Shown one piece after another: positions 10,572 to 20,970 of a stretch of DNA of 64,000 bases. Position numbers and translations under genes: made by a program. Under the pieces are notes generated by a model. The model was not told where the DNA came from. It saw only the letters and a program-made list of their open reading frames with translations, and ran no database searches. Within the stretch, counting starts at the first letter, position 1. Every line of letters starts with the position of its first letter. Origin of the DNA: Tieghemiomyces parasiticus (Eukaryota; Kickxellomycota; Dimargaritomycetes; Dimargaritales; Dimargaritaceae); the NCBI GenBank assembly GCA_027575765.1, contig JANBPT010000016.1, forward strand, positions 62,001-126,000, read 5' to 3'.

Positions 10572-12124
10572 TTACATCTCCATCCACTTGAAGGAGCTAA
10601 GGAGGAGGTACTTCCGGGGCAGCCGGCCGGGGGACGGCGAGAGGAGGGTCAGTTTCTTGCTCTTCTTGTTCTCGTCCACGCTCGACACGTACACGAACCC
10701 GGCGGCCGGGCTCTCTAGCAGTTTGTCCTCGTCCTCGGTGGCATCTAGACTGGACACGGTGAGAATAGAATGGATGAGTACCGGCCCGGGCTCCATGGGT
10801 ACAATCTGCGTTTCGCTGACCTTGCGGTCGATCCCGATGGGCAATGCCGAAGAGGGCGCGATGGAGTCTTCGACACGGTAGATTTTAAGGTTCTGGTACC
10901 ACGCGATGGTCGAAAAGGGCGAATATTCTGAGTACGAGCTGCCGTAAAAGTACCGCCGGATGGTGCGGAGCTGGGCGTGGCGGAGGAAGTCCTTGTCGCG
11001 GTTGACCACCTAGTATGGCAAGCGTAGCGTGGAAGGGAAGCAGGGGGGGGTGTCAAAGACGGGTTAAAAATGTGAATGTAGGTCCAGGAGGTCGAGACCT
11101 ACCCGCGGCAAGCTGGACACTCTTCAATCGACTATCCGCAATACGCCATGACAAGCATACTTACCCCGCCAGATTTGGCCAGCTTGACCACCTTAACAGT
11201 AGCGGAGTTGCCGTAGAGCCGGCACATGTCGCTGTACAGGCGCTCGTGGCCCAGAACTACGACGAGGTCCACGTGGAAATCAGCAATGGACTGTTGGATC
11301 AGCTCGTAACCAGCAGCGGCGTCGATGACACCCCCGGTGTCGATGATACACCCGGCGGGCCGCGTCTGGTGGTTGCGGGCGAGGCGGGCGCGGACGGTTT
11401 CTGCGAGCTTGGCGGCCAGTAGCCCGTAGAGCTTGGGATTATCGGTGGTGGACGGGAAACCGTAGTGGTAGCACAGCGGGGTGCTCACGTCCCCTGCGGT
11501 CTTGTCGAGTCCCAGGGCGTCGAACCCGTCTTCGGGGTCGAGAAGGTGCATGGCCGGTGCCGCGCTCACTGTCCCAGGCATAAGTACGGAGCCTTCCGCG
11601 GGATCCAGGTTGATGAACATGGGGTGCTGACCCTGACGGACCGCGTAGTTGAGGAGTAGTTTGGCCAGCGAGGTTTTACCGGCGTCCACGGGTCCGATGA
11701 GCATTACCACGGGGCCTGTAGTGCCCGGTGCTACGGTGACCTGGCCTTCGCGGTCAGTGGCGGGCGGAGCGGTCATAGCCGTAGAGGCAGCCGCGGCGGC
11801 TGCAGCCACCCGCCGGGACTGGAGGGCCGTGTGTAGGTTGATATAGCTCGCCATGGGCGTCTCATCCGCCACGTAGGCCACGTTACATTGGCCCTGGATC
11901 TCGAGGGAACAGCCATGCCACGTGAACACGGCCGCCTTCTGGCCGGTGAACCGGTACTCGGCCCCGCTGCCGAGCTCGGCACCAAAGATTTCGGCCGTGC
12001 CTGATTTAAGACGCAAGACGACCGCATTGTTAAAATCGACCTCGAACCGAAACTCGTGTTCAGGCTTCAGGTCCCAGACCTTGGTCTGGTCGGCAATGGG
12101 CGCGGGATGTGATGTGGAGTACAT
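10572..12124 (-). CDS. CLP1: CLP1, mRNA 3'-end cleavage factor and polynucleotide 5'-kinase family
   Basis: Homologue of Clp1, a subunit of cleavage factor IA/IIm in pre-mRNA 3'-end formation. Exon 1 is 12124-11165 and exon 2 is 11009-10572, with a phase-0 intron of 155 bp (GTAAGT to TAG). The product is 465 residues, slightly longer than usual. An N-terminal beta domain spans about 15-100, then a low-complexity linker (RRV, a seven-alanine run, STAMTAPP) at about 105-130. The P-loop GPVDAGKT is at 144-151, so the Walker A lysine is retained. FINLDPAEG follows, with the family signatures PLCYHYG and GCIIDTGG. The junction gives KSGGVVNRDKDFLR, matching the family across the intron. The C-terminal domain ends in LLLSSFKWMEM. 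The protein should act in the nucleus. Whether kinase activity is kept cannot be read from sequence alone. Confidence 0.95.
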
Positions 12125-13754
12125 GGCAGCGACCAGGGAATTAAAAATACAGAACGGAGAATAGTCGAAAAAGAGCGCGGTGGAGTAAACCGGAATGTGG
12201 GCGAGCTGCTTGTCCTGCAGACCGTATCCGGTCGGTCGCGGGTTTTGTTGACTACCATGTTAATCCCACACACAACCGAGGAAGACTGAGGAGGGTCCGA
12301 CAGGGAGGAAGGTATGGGGGAGCTGGAGTTCGGTTATGGCCCCCCCCCCACGCCGTGCCCGGAAAGAAGGCTGTATCACGTGGCTCTTAACCGCACTGGC
12401 CGTTGCGAAGATGGATGGTACAGGCGGCCAAGGTCGACGAATCTCGAAATTCCCCCTGCTAGCTGCAAGCACGGTTTTATGACCAAACCAACTTGCTGTG
12501 CTGAACATTGACCTTCTAGGCCATACATTTACCAAAAGGGCTAGGTTGTATTTGGATGGCTGGTGAAAGTACCACCATTAGCTTGACTTGGTACAACTCA
12601 CTCCCCCCCTGCCCACCTGCGATGGATCCGCAATCCAAGTCCATTCGGAGCACTCGGGGTATGGATATCATAGGGGGGTTGCTCGGGCTGATTCTGGCAT
12701 AGCTGTAAGTGGTCGGCTATCAATTGGATTCTATTTAGAGGTTTCAGGAATTGCCATATTGCTCACGCCATTTAGAGCGATTGCAGAAAGAATTGAGCTG
12801 CTGGCATGCTCGGCCGAACCCCTCGCCGACAGTGTATTAATATATTCTCGAACCGGGTGGCGTCGCGCATATCTCGCGTGAACGACCTCGGCTTTGCAAC
12901 AATGAAGGAGGAGAGTTAAAGTTAACTGCTGGCGCAGGGATGGCATCTAATCAATGCCATGAAAAGGTGGGGAGGGAAGCGAAGTGTAACCGAAGTTGGG
13001 TTGGGTGCAGGTTAAAGACTGTGGTAAGGTTTAGTGAGCCAGTACCGTTGCAGCTACGCTCTGGCGTCTGGCCGACTAGGACCCTCGTGCCAAGTGGCTG
13101 CGTTCGGTCGAGTTGACCCCCGTCTGTACCTCCAGTTAGCTTACACTGAATCTCGCGGGACTGGGTATTACCAGAAACGCTGGCTTTTCCAATCCGGCGA
13201 ATGCTACTTTGCGGGAAATGGAAGACGTTAGGTTGAGACACCCTGTATATTGTACTAATGGTCCCTGCCATCACAACCTGACCACTTAGCTCCCTCGCAG
13301 ATTCCTGTCCCAAGTAGACTTTGATCCCTATGATCCCCCCTCCCATTATAGACACTTTTGTACCGGTCTTTTGTGTCGGATAAAATATCTGAAAATACGT
13401 TATGCGTGCTGTGCGGGGTGGCGTTACAGCGACTACGATTACCAGGTTACACCCACTGGCGTCCACTCTGATGAAGCCGATCCCGGAGAGGGGGACAGCA
13501 GATCCTTATTTCTCTGCATAGCCTGTAGAATTGTCATCCTCTCGATAGACGCAATACGTATTCCAGCCAACCACATCCAGGAGACTCTTTCACAAGGAAG
13601 CTGTATGACTCGCTTTTCTTGATAAGAAGTGTTTCCTATATTGGTTTTATGGGGTGATTCGGAAATAGCCTCCTTCATCCCCTCCACTTACCTCCTCCCC
13701 GCGGTCACATTCGATGCCTCGCAGTGTACCGCAGGGTTTCCGCTCGGAATGATT

Positions 13755-13885
13755 CACGGCCTAGTGGACAAGGGTCTCGCTCGGGGAAGGGGTAGCCTGA
13801 CTCCTGTACAGTGAGTCCGGAGGCCTTACTCTAGCGATTCTGGCCTAGTGGATAACGCATCCGGCCTATATGGCAGGGGTTCGCA
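13755..13885 (+). repeat. Two tRNA A-box-like direct repeats
   Basis: ggcctagtggacaaggg (from about 13760) and ggcctagtggataacgc (from about 13842) match the tRNA A-box style TGGCNNAGTGG and lie about 80 bp apart. The second is followed by an imperfect hairpin (ccggc-ctatatg-gcagg) and ggttcgcaat, a B-box-like word. No acceptor stem closes, so these are at best tRNA-derived relics. Confidence 0.3.
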
Positions 13886-15202
13886 ATGGATAGGTAGGCT
13901 CTTAATTTTTGACCCACATCATTAGACAGCGAACCGTGTGGTTACAGGAGAGGACTAACGTACCCCAAAGGACCACCGTAGGATCCGGTGGTGGCCAAGG
14001 CGTCGAAGGAGCTTCATTGTCGTATTGAACAAGGGGCAGTGGTTATTATACTACGAAGTATTAGGTGTAGTGAAGAGACCATGGTTTCACTACATTAAAT
14101 GGGTAGGTAGTACGTTGGTGCTTGTAAGCCAAGTAAAATGGCGTGGGGAATTAAGCTCGATTAAGTGCCCGATTAAAAAGAAAGTAGGCCTGGATTCGAA
14201 ATTCGATTGCCCAACTCTAACTCTAGTAAATTTGGCAGATCCCCGTGGCGGCTCCGAGTGACGTTGGACCACCCTGGCAATAGTGTTCCTACGATGAGCT
14301 CCGCGTAGTAGACGTGGGCCTGAACTCATAATCAGCCAAGTGTAGAGTATTCCACCAACACCAACTTTGACTGTACCAGGTAAAATTAATACTAAACGGG
14401 AATAGGGGGGCCTTACTAGAGATCGAGGGGGCGATTCCGAGACAGCTCTGTGGGAGTATGGTTGGATGGTGACGTTAATGTTAGTTGGCAGCCAGAAGGC
14501 AAAAATTCGGATTACCCTGGTCTTAATCACAGTTCTAGTCGTGGGTCTGGACATACAAGGCTCACCTGGGCAGGTTAACAGGGTGATTGGGATGGATACA
14601 AAGCAGGGCTAAAAGAGAGCAAGAAACATAAAGGGAAGCGTGTTTACCGTAATGGCTCGGTTGGGAGATGCACCAAGGTGGCCAATAAACACACCTAGGC
14701 AATCTGGTTGGTATTGTGGAAGCTAGGTACGTAAGCAGATGCCGGTCGGGGGGGGGAAAGATTCTGTTATGTCGGGGTGGCGTGGCTGCCAGTGCAGCTG
14801 GGTTGTCTAGGCCAGCGGTCCCGGGAGGAGTTTGAGGTCCCGTGAAGTGGATTGCTGGTCAAGGTCAGCTGTGGGAGGGGGGACGCGGATGTCGAATGGA
14901 ATAAAGGCATAACTGTGGATCCGAGAGGCCAATCAGAGGTTTCGGTCGAGTGGTCGTTGATTGAACGCATTTTGGCACCACTACAGTGATTATACTAGAC
15001 TCTCAATTTCGACAGAACATCAGCTGTCACTGACGCATAGCCGCCCAAACGTCATGGCGATGGAGAACAACTACCAGCAGGCTCAATTGAACAACGAATG
15101 GGAGTACCTGGGCGCCAAATAGACGCCAATTCCCCGCAACGTCTTACTCGTTTAATAATACTGCAGTCGGAAATACCCTACGGCCAGTCCAGATGTCCCC
15201 CA

Positions 15203-15217
15203 GATGATGATGATGAT
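15203..15217. repeat. (GAT)n microsatellite
   Basis: Five GAT units in noncoding DNA. Confidence 0.75.
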
Positions 15218-15844
15218 ACACAAATGATTTTGGTAGGCGGGGTCGATAAAGAGGAAAACAAGAAATGGGTCTCTGGCCTGCCAGTGCCCTGCGTGTATAG
15301 ACGATCGCACTGTTCAGTCCGACGGGTAGAGCGTGGCTGACATACTCCTTTTACTAACTGGGGTCTTCACTTGGGATGCATCGCGTCCACACTGGTACCT
15401 GGTCGCGCACAATGGCGCGTGCATCTGAAAGAAACGGAGCGAATCGTGGTGATTTGTGGTGCGTATCCCTATGCGCCAGCCTACCTTGTATTTTGTCACC
15501 CCGAGGCACCCGCCGTCGACTTGTGGCTAAAGCAGGGGAAGAGCGCCGTTCCCATGGCAACCCGTTGGCGTTTGCCTGCTTCCTTCTCCCTCCACACTCT
15601 CGCCTTCCCCCCTTCCCTTTACCCGCATCCTGACTAGTGTTGTATAGTGGTAGTTGTATTTGAAATCCACGTGAGCCCAAATGGGAATGATAGGGAGGCA
15701 AACGTAAGAGTAAAACAAAGGCGGGGCAAAGGGCAGCCGGTCACCAGGCTGATCACATCCGGCGGTTCTCAGCCAGCGGCGGCACTTGAGGAGGAGGCGG
15801 CGGAAGTATAAGAATGCCCGGAACAATGACCGTGGGTGCATTCG

Positions 15845-15852
15845 TATAAATA
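15845..15852 (+). promoter_or_regulatory. TATA box of the decarboxylase gene
   Basis: TATAAATA lies 263 bp before the ATG at 16115. A pyrimidine-rich leader follows, so the 5' UTR may be about 230 bp. Confidence 0.45.
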
Positions 15853-16114
15853 CGATCGCCAATGCCCCAATACTATCTACCTCAGATTATCTCTCGCATT
15901 ATTCTACTCTGCTTCCTTCGGCCTTTGACCGGTTTGTCATCCCAGTCCGCGACCTTGCTGAAAAAACCAGCCTATCTACGCGGTCACCCTGGCCCTCTCA
16001 TCCGACTCATCTCCGTCCCTTCCTATCAGCACTTGGCTAGATCTAGTCTCGCTAGCCCTCCGATCCCTTCGACCGTTTTAGGCACCCAGCCAAGCATTAC
16101 ACGTATTGACTGTC

Positions 16115-18694
16115 ATGGATGCTCAAGAGTTCCGCAAGTATGCGCACGAGGCCATTGAGGCATCCGTCGATTACATGGAAAACATCAATAACCTCCCAGG
16201 TATGTCCACTGACCGCCATCTCCAGCCTCAGCCCGCGCCATCTCGACCCAGTACAAGTGACTGCTGCAGGGTGCCGACACGGTAATGAATCGTCACCGTA
16301 ACCTCCTGAATAGTAACTCCGACCGGGGGTGATTGAACCTCCTTCTGCAGTTCTGTTTCGTCCCTCCAGCGCCACGGTACAGTGGCCCTGCGGACATGAG
16401 TCCCGTGGGCAATGAAGGGGGGGTGGGGTATGGAAAGAATGCGCGCTACCCCGCACACCGTTTGATCTGGCCGGCTGGCTTGTACCTAACCGTCAACCGT
16501 AATCCCTTCAATGTATTACTACACTTCCTGGTGGGCAGTGGTTCCTTCCGTGAAACCTAAATTTCTTCAAAAGGTCATTCCCGATTCAGCCCCGGATGAG
16601 CCGGAGGATTTTAGCGATGTGATGCGGGACTTCAACCAGTACATCATGCCTGGTATGACGCACTGGCATTCGGGTAAATTCTGCGCCTACTTCCCGGCCG
16701 GTTTCTCCTACCCATCGTTCCTAGGCGATATCTACAGCTCCATGTTGGCGTCCAGCGGATTCAATGTAAGCTTACTCGGCATATTTCATGCGCCCCAGGC
16801 GTTACTACCCCATAGCCCGCCATCTGTTGGTTACTGAAGGGCCGACCAAGTCACTGACCCTTTTCACTGTCTAATTCCAACAACCCGCATAATACTGCAC
16901 TGCGTGACGGTTACCGCAGTGGGCCAATAGCCCAGCACTGACTGAGCTGGAATATATCACCATGGAGTGGATGGGAAAACTACTAGGTCTGGACCCGGCA
17001 TTCTACAGCGGCAAAGGTCACGCTCTGATTCAGGTAAGTCCCACACCCTCAAGGATGACACCCGTAGGTACAGCCTATGGCTGGAAGGTCACCTATACTT
17101 GGTCCAATCGTCCGATAGCTGCTCGTCTGTTCTTCTCCACCAGGCGCACAGGTATATGGTTTGAACCTCAGACCTAGGAATTACCAGCTTTTTCTCAATT
17201 GCTGCAGCCACCCGCCGTAACCACGCTCCCACTAATGCTACGTACCCCACCAAATCTACTAACGACATGCCGCTTGTTTCCACCTTGCAGGGCTCCGCCA
17301 GTGAGGCGGTGTTTATTGTCGTGGCAGCCGCCCGGTACCGTACCCTCAAGGCGCTTGAGGAACGGCACAAGGCTGATCCCGCCGAGGTCAGCCAGCGTCT
17401 GGTTATCTACGCCTCGGACCAGGTAAGCTGGCCCGGAATTTCTGCCTCGTAATGAATTCAAGTCGCTAGGGTGGCTCGAATGGATAGCTCGGACTCTGCT
17501 CTTAGTTGGATGGTCTCTGCCAACCGGACACTCCTGACTAACTCATTGACTTGAGGGTTCACCCTTTGCTATACCCCCTCCCTCCCCTGTAGTGCCACTC
17601 GTGTACGGAGAAGGCTGCCCGGATCCTCAACATCCGCTACCGGGCCCTCCCCACCGACAGTACCTGTGTTCTCCGAGCCGAAACGGTACTCCGTGCTATC
17701 CACGATGATCAAAGACAAGGCCTAATCCCAATCTACATAACGTCCACCTTCGGCACCACGCCCACCGCGGCCATCGACGATATCGACGGGATTGCCGATA
17801 TCTGTAAGTCATGGACAGTCACACCCCGATACAGCCAGCGCTATTACTTGCGCAGGATTAGTGAAGTGCATCTGATCCTCACACCATTTCACCTTGCATA
17901 CTGTCCAATTAACCACCGTACCATTTGGAACGGTATATTCGACTACAGGTGAGGAACATGGCTTGTGGCATCACGTCGATGCGGCATATGCCGGTAGTTC
18001 CCTAGTCTGCCCAGAGTTCCGCCCACTGGCCCAAGGGTATAATCGTGCCGACTCATTCAGCTCCAATATGCACAAGTGGCTCCTGGTCCATTTTGACTGC
18101 TCTCTGTTCTATACCAAACACCGTGAGGTAATCAAGGAGACAATGTCGGTGGTACCTAATTACCAGCGTTACCGTGAATACGACGAGGGTAAAGTAGAGA
18201 ACCTCAGCGACTACCAGATCCCCATGGGCAACCGGTTCCGGGCTCTCAAGATCTGGTTCACTGTCCGCAGTTATGGCGCCTCAGGTCTACAGAGGTTTAT
18301 TCGTTACCACATCGAGCTGACGGCCCTCCTGCATCATCAGATCGCCCAGGATGACCGGTTCGAGGTGCTCAACCGTGTGGACTTTGGTCTCATCTGCTTC
18401 CGCATCACCCCCGCGGTGGCCTTGAGCGCCACTAATCAAAGCCGAGCGGGGACGGTCAACGGTCACGCGGAGGACGCCGAAACTGCGCTCACCGCCGCCA
18501 ACCGAGTGAATTGGGGTTTGTTTGACCACATCAATGCCTCAGGGGTGTACCTGTCGCGCGGGTACATTGGCCGGAAGTTCATCATCCGGGTTTCAATCGG
18601 CTCTTTCAAGTCGGACCGCACCTCGACCGATCTCATCTGGGATACCATTTCCCGGTGCGCCCGTGAAGTGCTGGACGGTACTGTGACTTGTTGA
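16115..18694 (+). CDS. Aromatic-L-amino-acid decarboxylase-like (PLP group II), 6 exons
   Basis: Group II pyridoxal-phosphate decarboxylase resembling DOPA/tyrosine/tryptophan decarboxylases. Exons are 16115-16199, 16539-16765, 16920-17033, 17291-17422, 17593-17803 and 17949-18694. All introns are GT-AG, phases agree, and the product is 504 residues (animal DDC about 480). The N-terminus matches the family (FRKYAHEAIEASVDYMENI, then VPSVKP and IPDSAPDEPE). THWHSGKFCAYFPAG and ELEYITMEWMGKLLGL are typical. Cofactor residues: His in SDQCHSCTEKAA, Asp267 in HHVDAAYAGS, and Schiff-base Lys299 in SSNMHKWLLVHFDCS. In the mobile catalytic loop, the Tyr that precedes the WQIPLGRRFR-type motif in animal enzymes is not at the equivalent place (VENLSDYQIPMGNRFRALK), which may change chemistry or substrate. 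Substrate is not assignable. Such enzymes are patchy in fungi, so transfer or differential loss is possible. Confidence 0.92.
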
Positions 18695-20592
18695 ATAATA
18701 TTCCTCAATAGTTTGAATTCTTTGTACGATTTGTATTCGCGATCACCACCACCGCCACCCTCACTTGCCTTCGCTAGCGGGCAGGGTTGGTCTAAGAGCC
18801 ACTTTCCTATTCCATTCCCTTCTTATTTACACTAATTAGTCGCGGTAATCGGCGATCCCTTTCTCTCATCATTTTAATGACTTGTCAGTTTCCCTTGAAC
18901 TCTTGGCCCAGAGCAGGCCGTTGAGGCTTTACCCTCGCCCGTGGGTGGTCAACATAGATTAAACCGTATTGTCTTTGGTCAAGCGGGTTTCGTAGCTAGA
19001 GCTCAGGTGTAGGCAGACTCAACTAATTCCATTTTCATTGGAACGGTTCCTGGCGGATCCCAAACCAAGTGGCTATAGCCATCGCCCGGTTCCGCCATGT
19101 CTATGAGGGGGAGAAAGGCGACAAAACGTACCCGTCTCTCCCCCCTCCCCCTGGCTTTCCCCCCTCGCCACCTCTCCCCGTTCGCTCACTTCCGTAACAC
19201 GATCACTGGTATGTGCTGCGCTCATTCAGCTGATCACAGCCAACCAGCTATCCCCTCATGGGCCCGGAGCAATGTAGATAACCCCCCTTCTTCTAGCCTG
19301 CAATGGTCTGTGCCACCACCTGCCTTCGCCAGCCGGAATTTGATTGGCTTGTGACGGGATACAGTGGGCGTAGTGCTGAGAATTCACCATCACCTCACTG
19401 TGCCGTAGATCTGGATGATAGGTGCGATCGGTTGTCGCGCGTGCTTTGGCACAGCCCCCTCCTCCTACCCCGCCCTCCTCCGCTAGCGTGGCCATGCGGG
19501 TGCGAGACATTCGCGCCGTTCTCCCGTTGGCCGGCTCGCCACCGCATTAGCCCACGGTCTGCCGCCCAGCTATCCCGCGTACAGGGTCCCACGGATAGTG
19601 CCAGCCAGCGTTCCACAGGTGTTACCCGTCAGAGTCGGCTACACCGCGTGATCAGGTGTGAGTGTTGGAACTGTATATGAAAGCTAATCAAACCATCTAA
19701 AGGCTGGTGGCCGACTGCAGTTGTTTCGAGGTCTCCACCGGTAGGCAATTGGAAGTCGTAGACTAGTAGCTGGTCAGGATATAAACCGCCAAAGCGTGGA
19801 GGGCAACGGGCTACGTCGACAGGCTGACTATAGAAGGTGGCGCCTGTGGCTTACCAAGTCGACGCAGCGTCCTACATGTCGCGTACAAGAAGTTGGTTAG
19901 CCTTAGCTGAACCCCACTCACCTCCCACCGGGTCGCTTAGCCGAGGGGATCAACTAAACCTCCCTTGACACTGACATGGACAGTAGATAGGGAACGCCAA
20001 GGGAGAGGAGCCGGCGTCGGAGCGCGGCCGGTGTTTTGGTGGTACGAAAGACTACCATCCGACGGTACAACGCGAATACCTGGTTTCGCTATTAGTCCTC
20101 CGGCTTAATTCGCCACGGCCGCTCTGCCGAGTTGCCGGCGAGCCTTCCCGATTTGTAGTGAGCATCAGGTGGTACGGGCTGTTTCATAGCAAAGATCTTG
20201 TAGCCGGATGGCGGTTTACCTGCTTACGATCAGGAATGGATACTGGTAGAAAAGAGGAAGTGGAATGGTTAATCGAGTGGATAGGGCCGACGTGTGTCGC
20301 AGCCCGAGGGGCGAGCCTGAATCGGGTCGAGTTTCCAAGTTAGCGGAGCAGGCCAACTGTATATGCTGGAGCGTGCTATGTTGCGACCCGAGGGGCTGTT
20401 TGCATAACAGGATTGCGCGGCTACGGCATGCCTAGCCGAAGTACATACCAGGACCTGCGTACATGCGGTCGCTGGTACCGAGTATCACCATACATGCCAA
20501 ATAAACACCTTATCGTGGCCATTAGACGGGGAACCGTCGGTGCGCTTTACTTCAGCTTCTTCGTCGGAATCCCTAGCTAGCCGGCATTATAA

Positions 20593-20970
20593 TCATTGCG
20601 TTGTCTGGGCTGCCGGCACCATCACGTTAGCTGACCCTGGGTGTCGAGCGGAAATTCCGAGAGGTGAGTCCATTGTCTGGCCGCAGTCGGTGTGAAATGG
20701 CCCATTCCAGCAACTCATTAGGGTCAAACAGTGGCTCGACCCTGCATTGCTGGGTGTCGGATCCGGTAGGTTGCTGTCTGCTGTTGTCCTGACTGGAGCC
20801 CTGGCCGCAAACCTCGAAATATGATTGCGCCGGGGCGACGGACACCTCGTGTTTGGTTGAATTAGCAGCCGTCTGTTCGCAACCAACCCCCATACCTGCA
20901 TTGCTAGCGGCCGAATGCTTGCGCTTTTCCAGTACCGCTACAACCACGCGCACTACTATTCCTAGAGTCG
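20593..20970 (-). CDS. Possible terminal exon of an unrecognised gene
   Basis: An open frame on the minus strand follows a possible acceptor (cacagatag) near 20970. It reads a short hydrophobic stretch (TLGIVVRVVVAVLEKRKH) and then about 95 Ser/Gln/Asn-rich residues to a stop near 20593, ending NFRSTPRVS. Codon choice is fairly exon-like and the layout resembles a membrane segment plus tail. I found no upstream exon that joins it, and chance is a real alternative. Confidence 0.18.

Larger units (their letters stand above)
12125..16114. other. Gene-poor 4-kb spacer (CLP1 and decarboxylase promoters)
   Basis: This divergent intergenic region has no supported gene. It contains tRNA A-box-like words near 13760 and 13842, a (GAT)5 tract at 15203-15217, and a TATA box at 15845. 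The open frame of 171 codons near 12951-13466 on the minus strand has no recognisable protein character. The last 250 bp before 16115 are pyrimidine-rich. Confidence 0.55.

Noticed and set aside
12951..13466. Open frame of 171 codons on the minus strand
   Set aside because: No family resemblance, no splice context and no codon bias like that of the secure exons.
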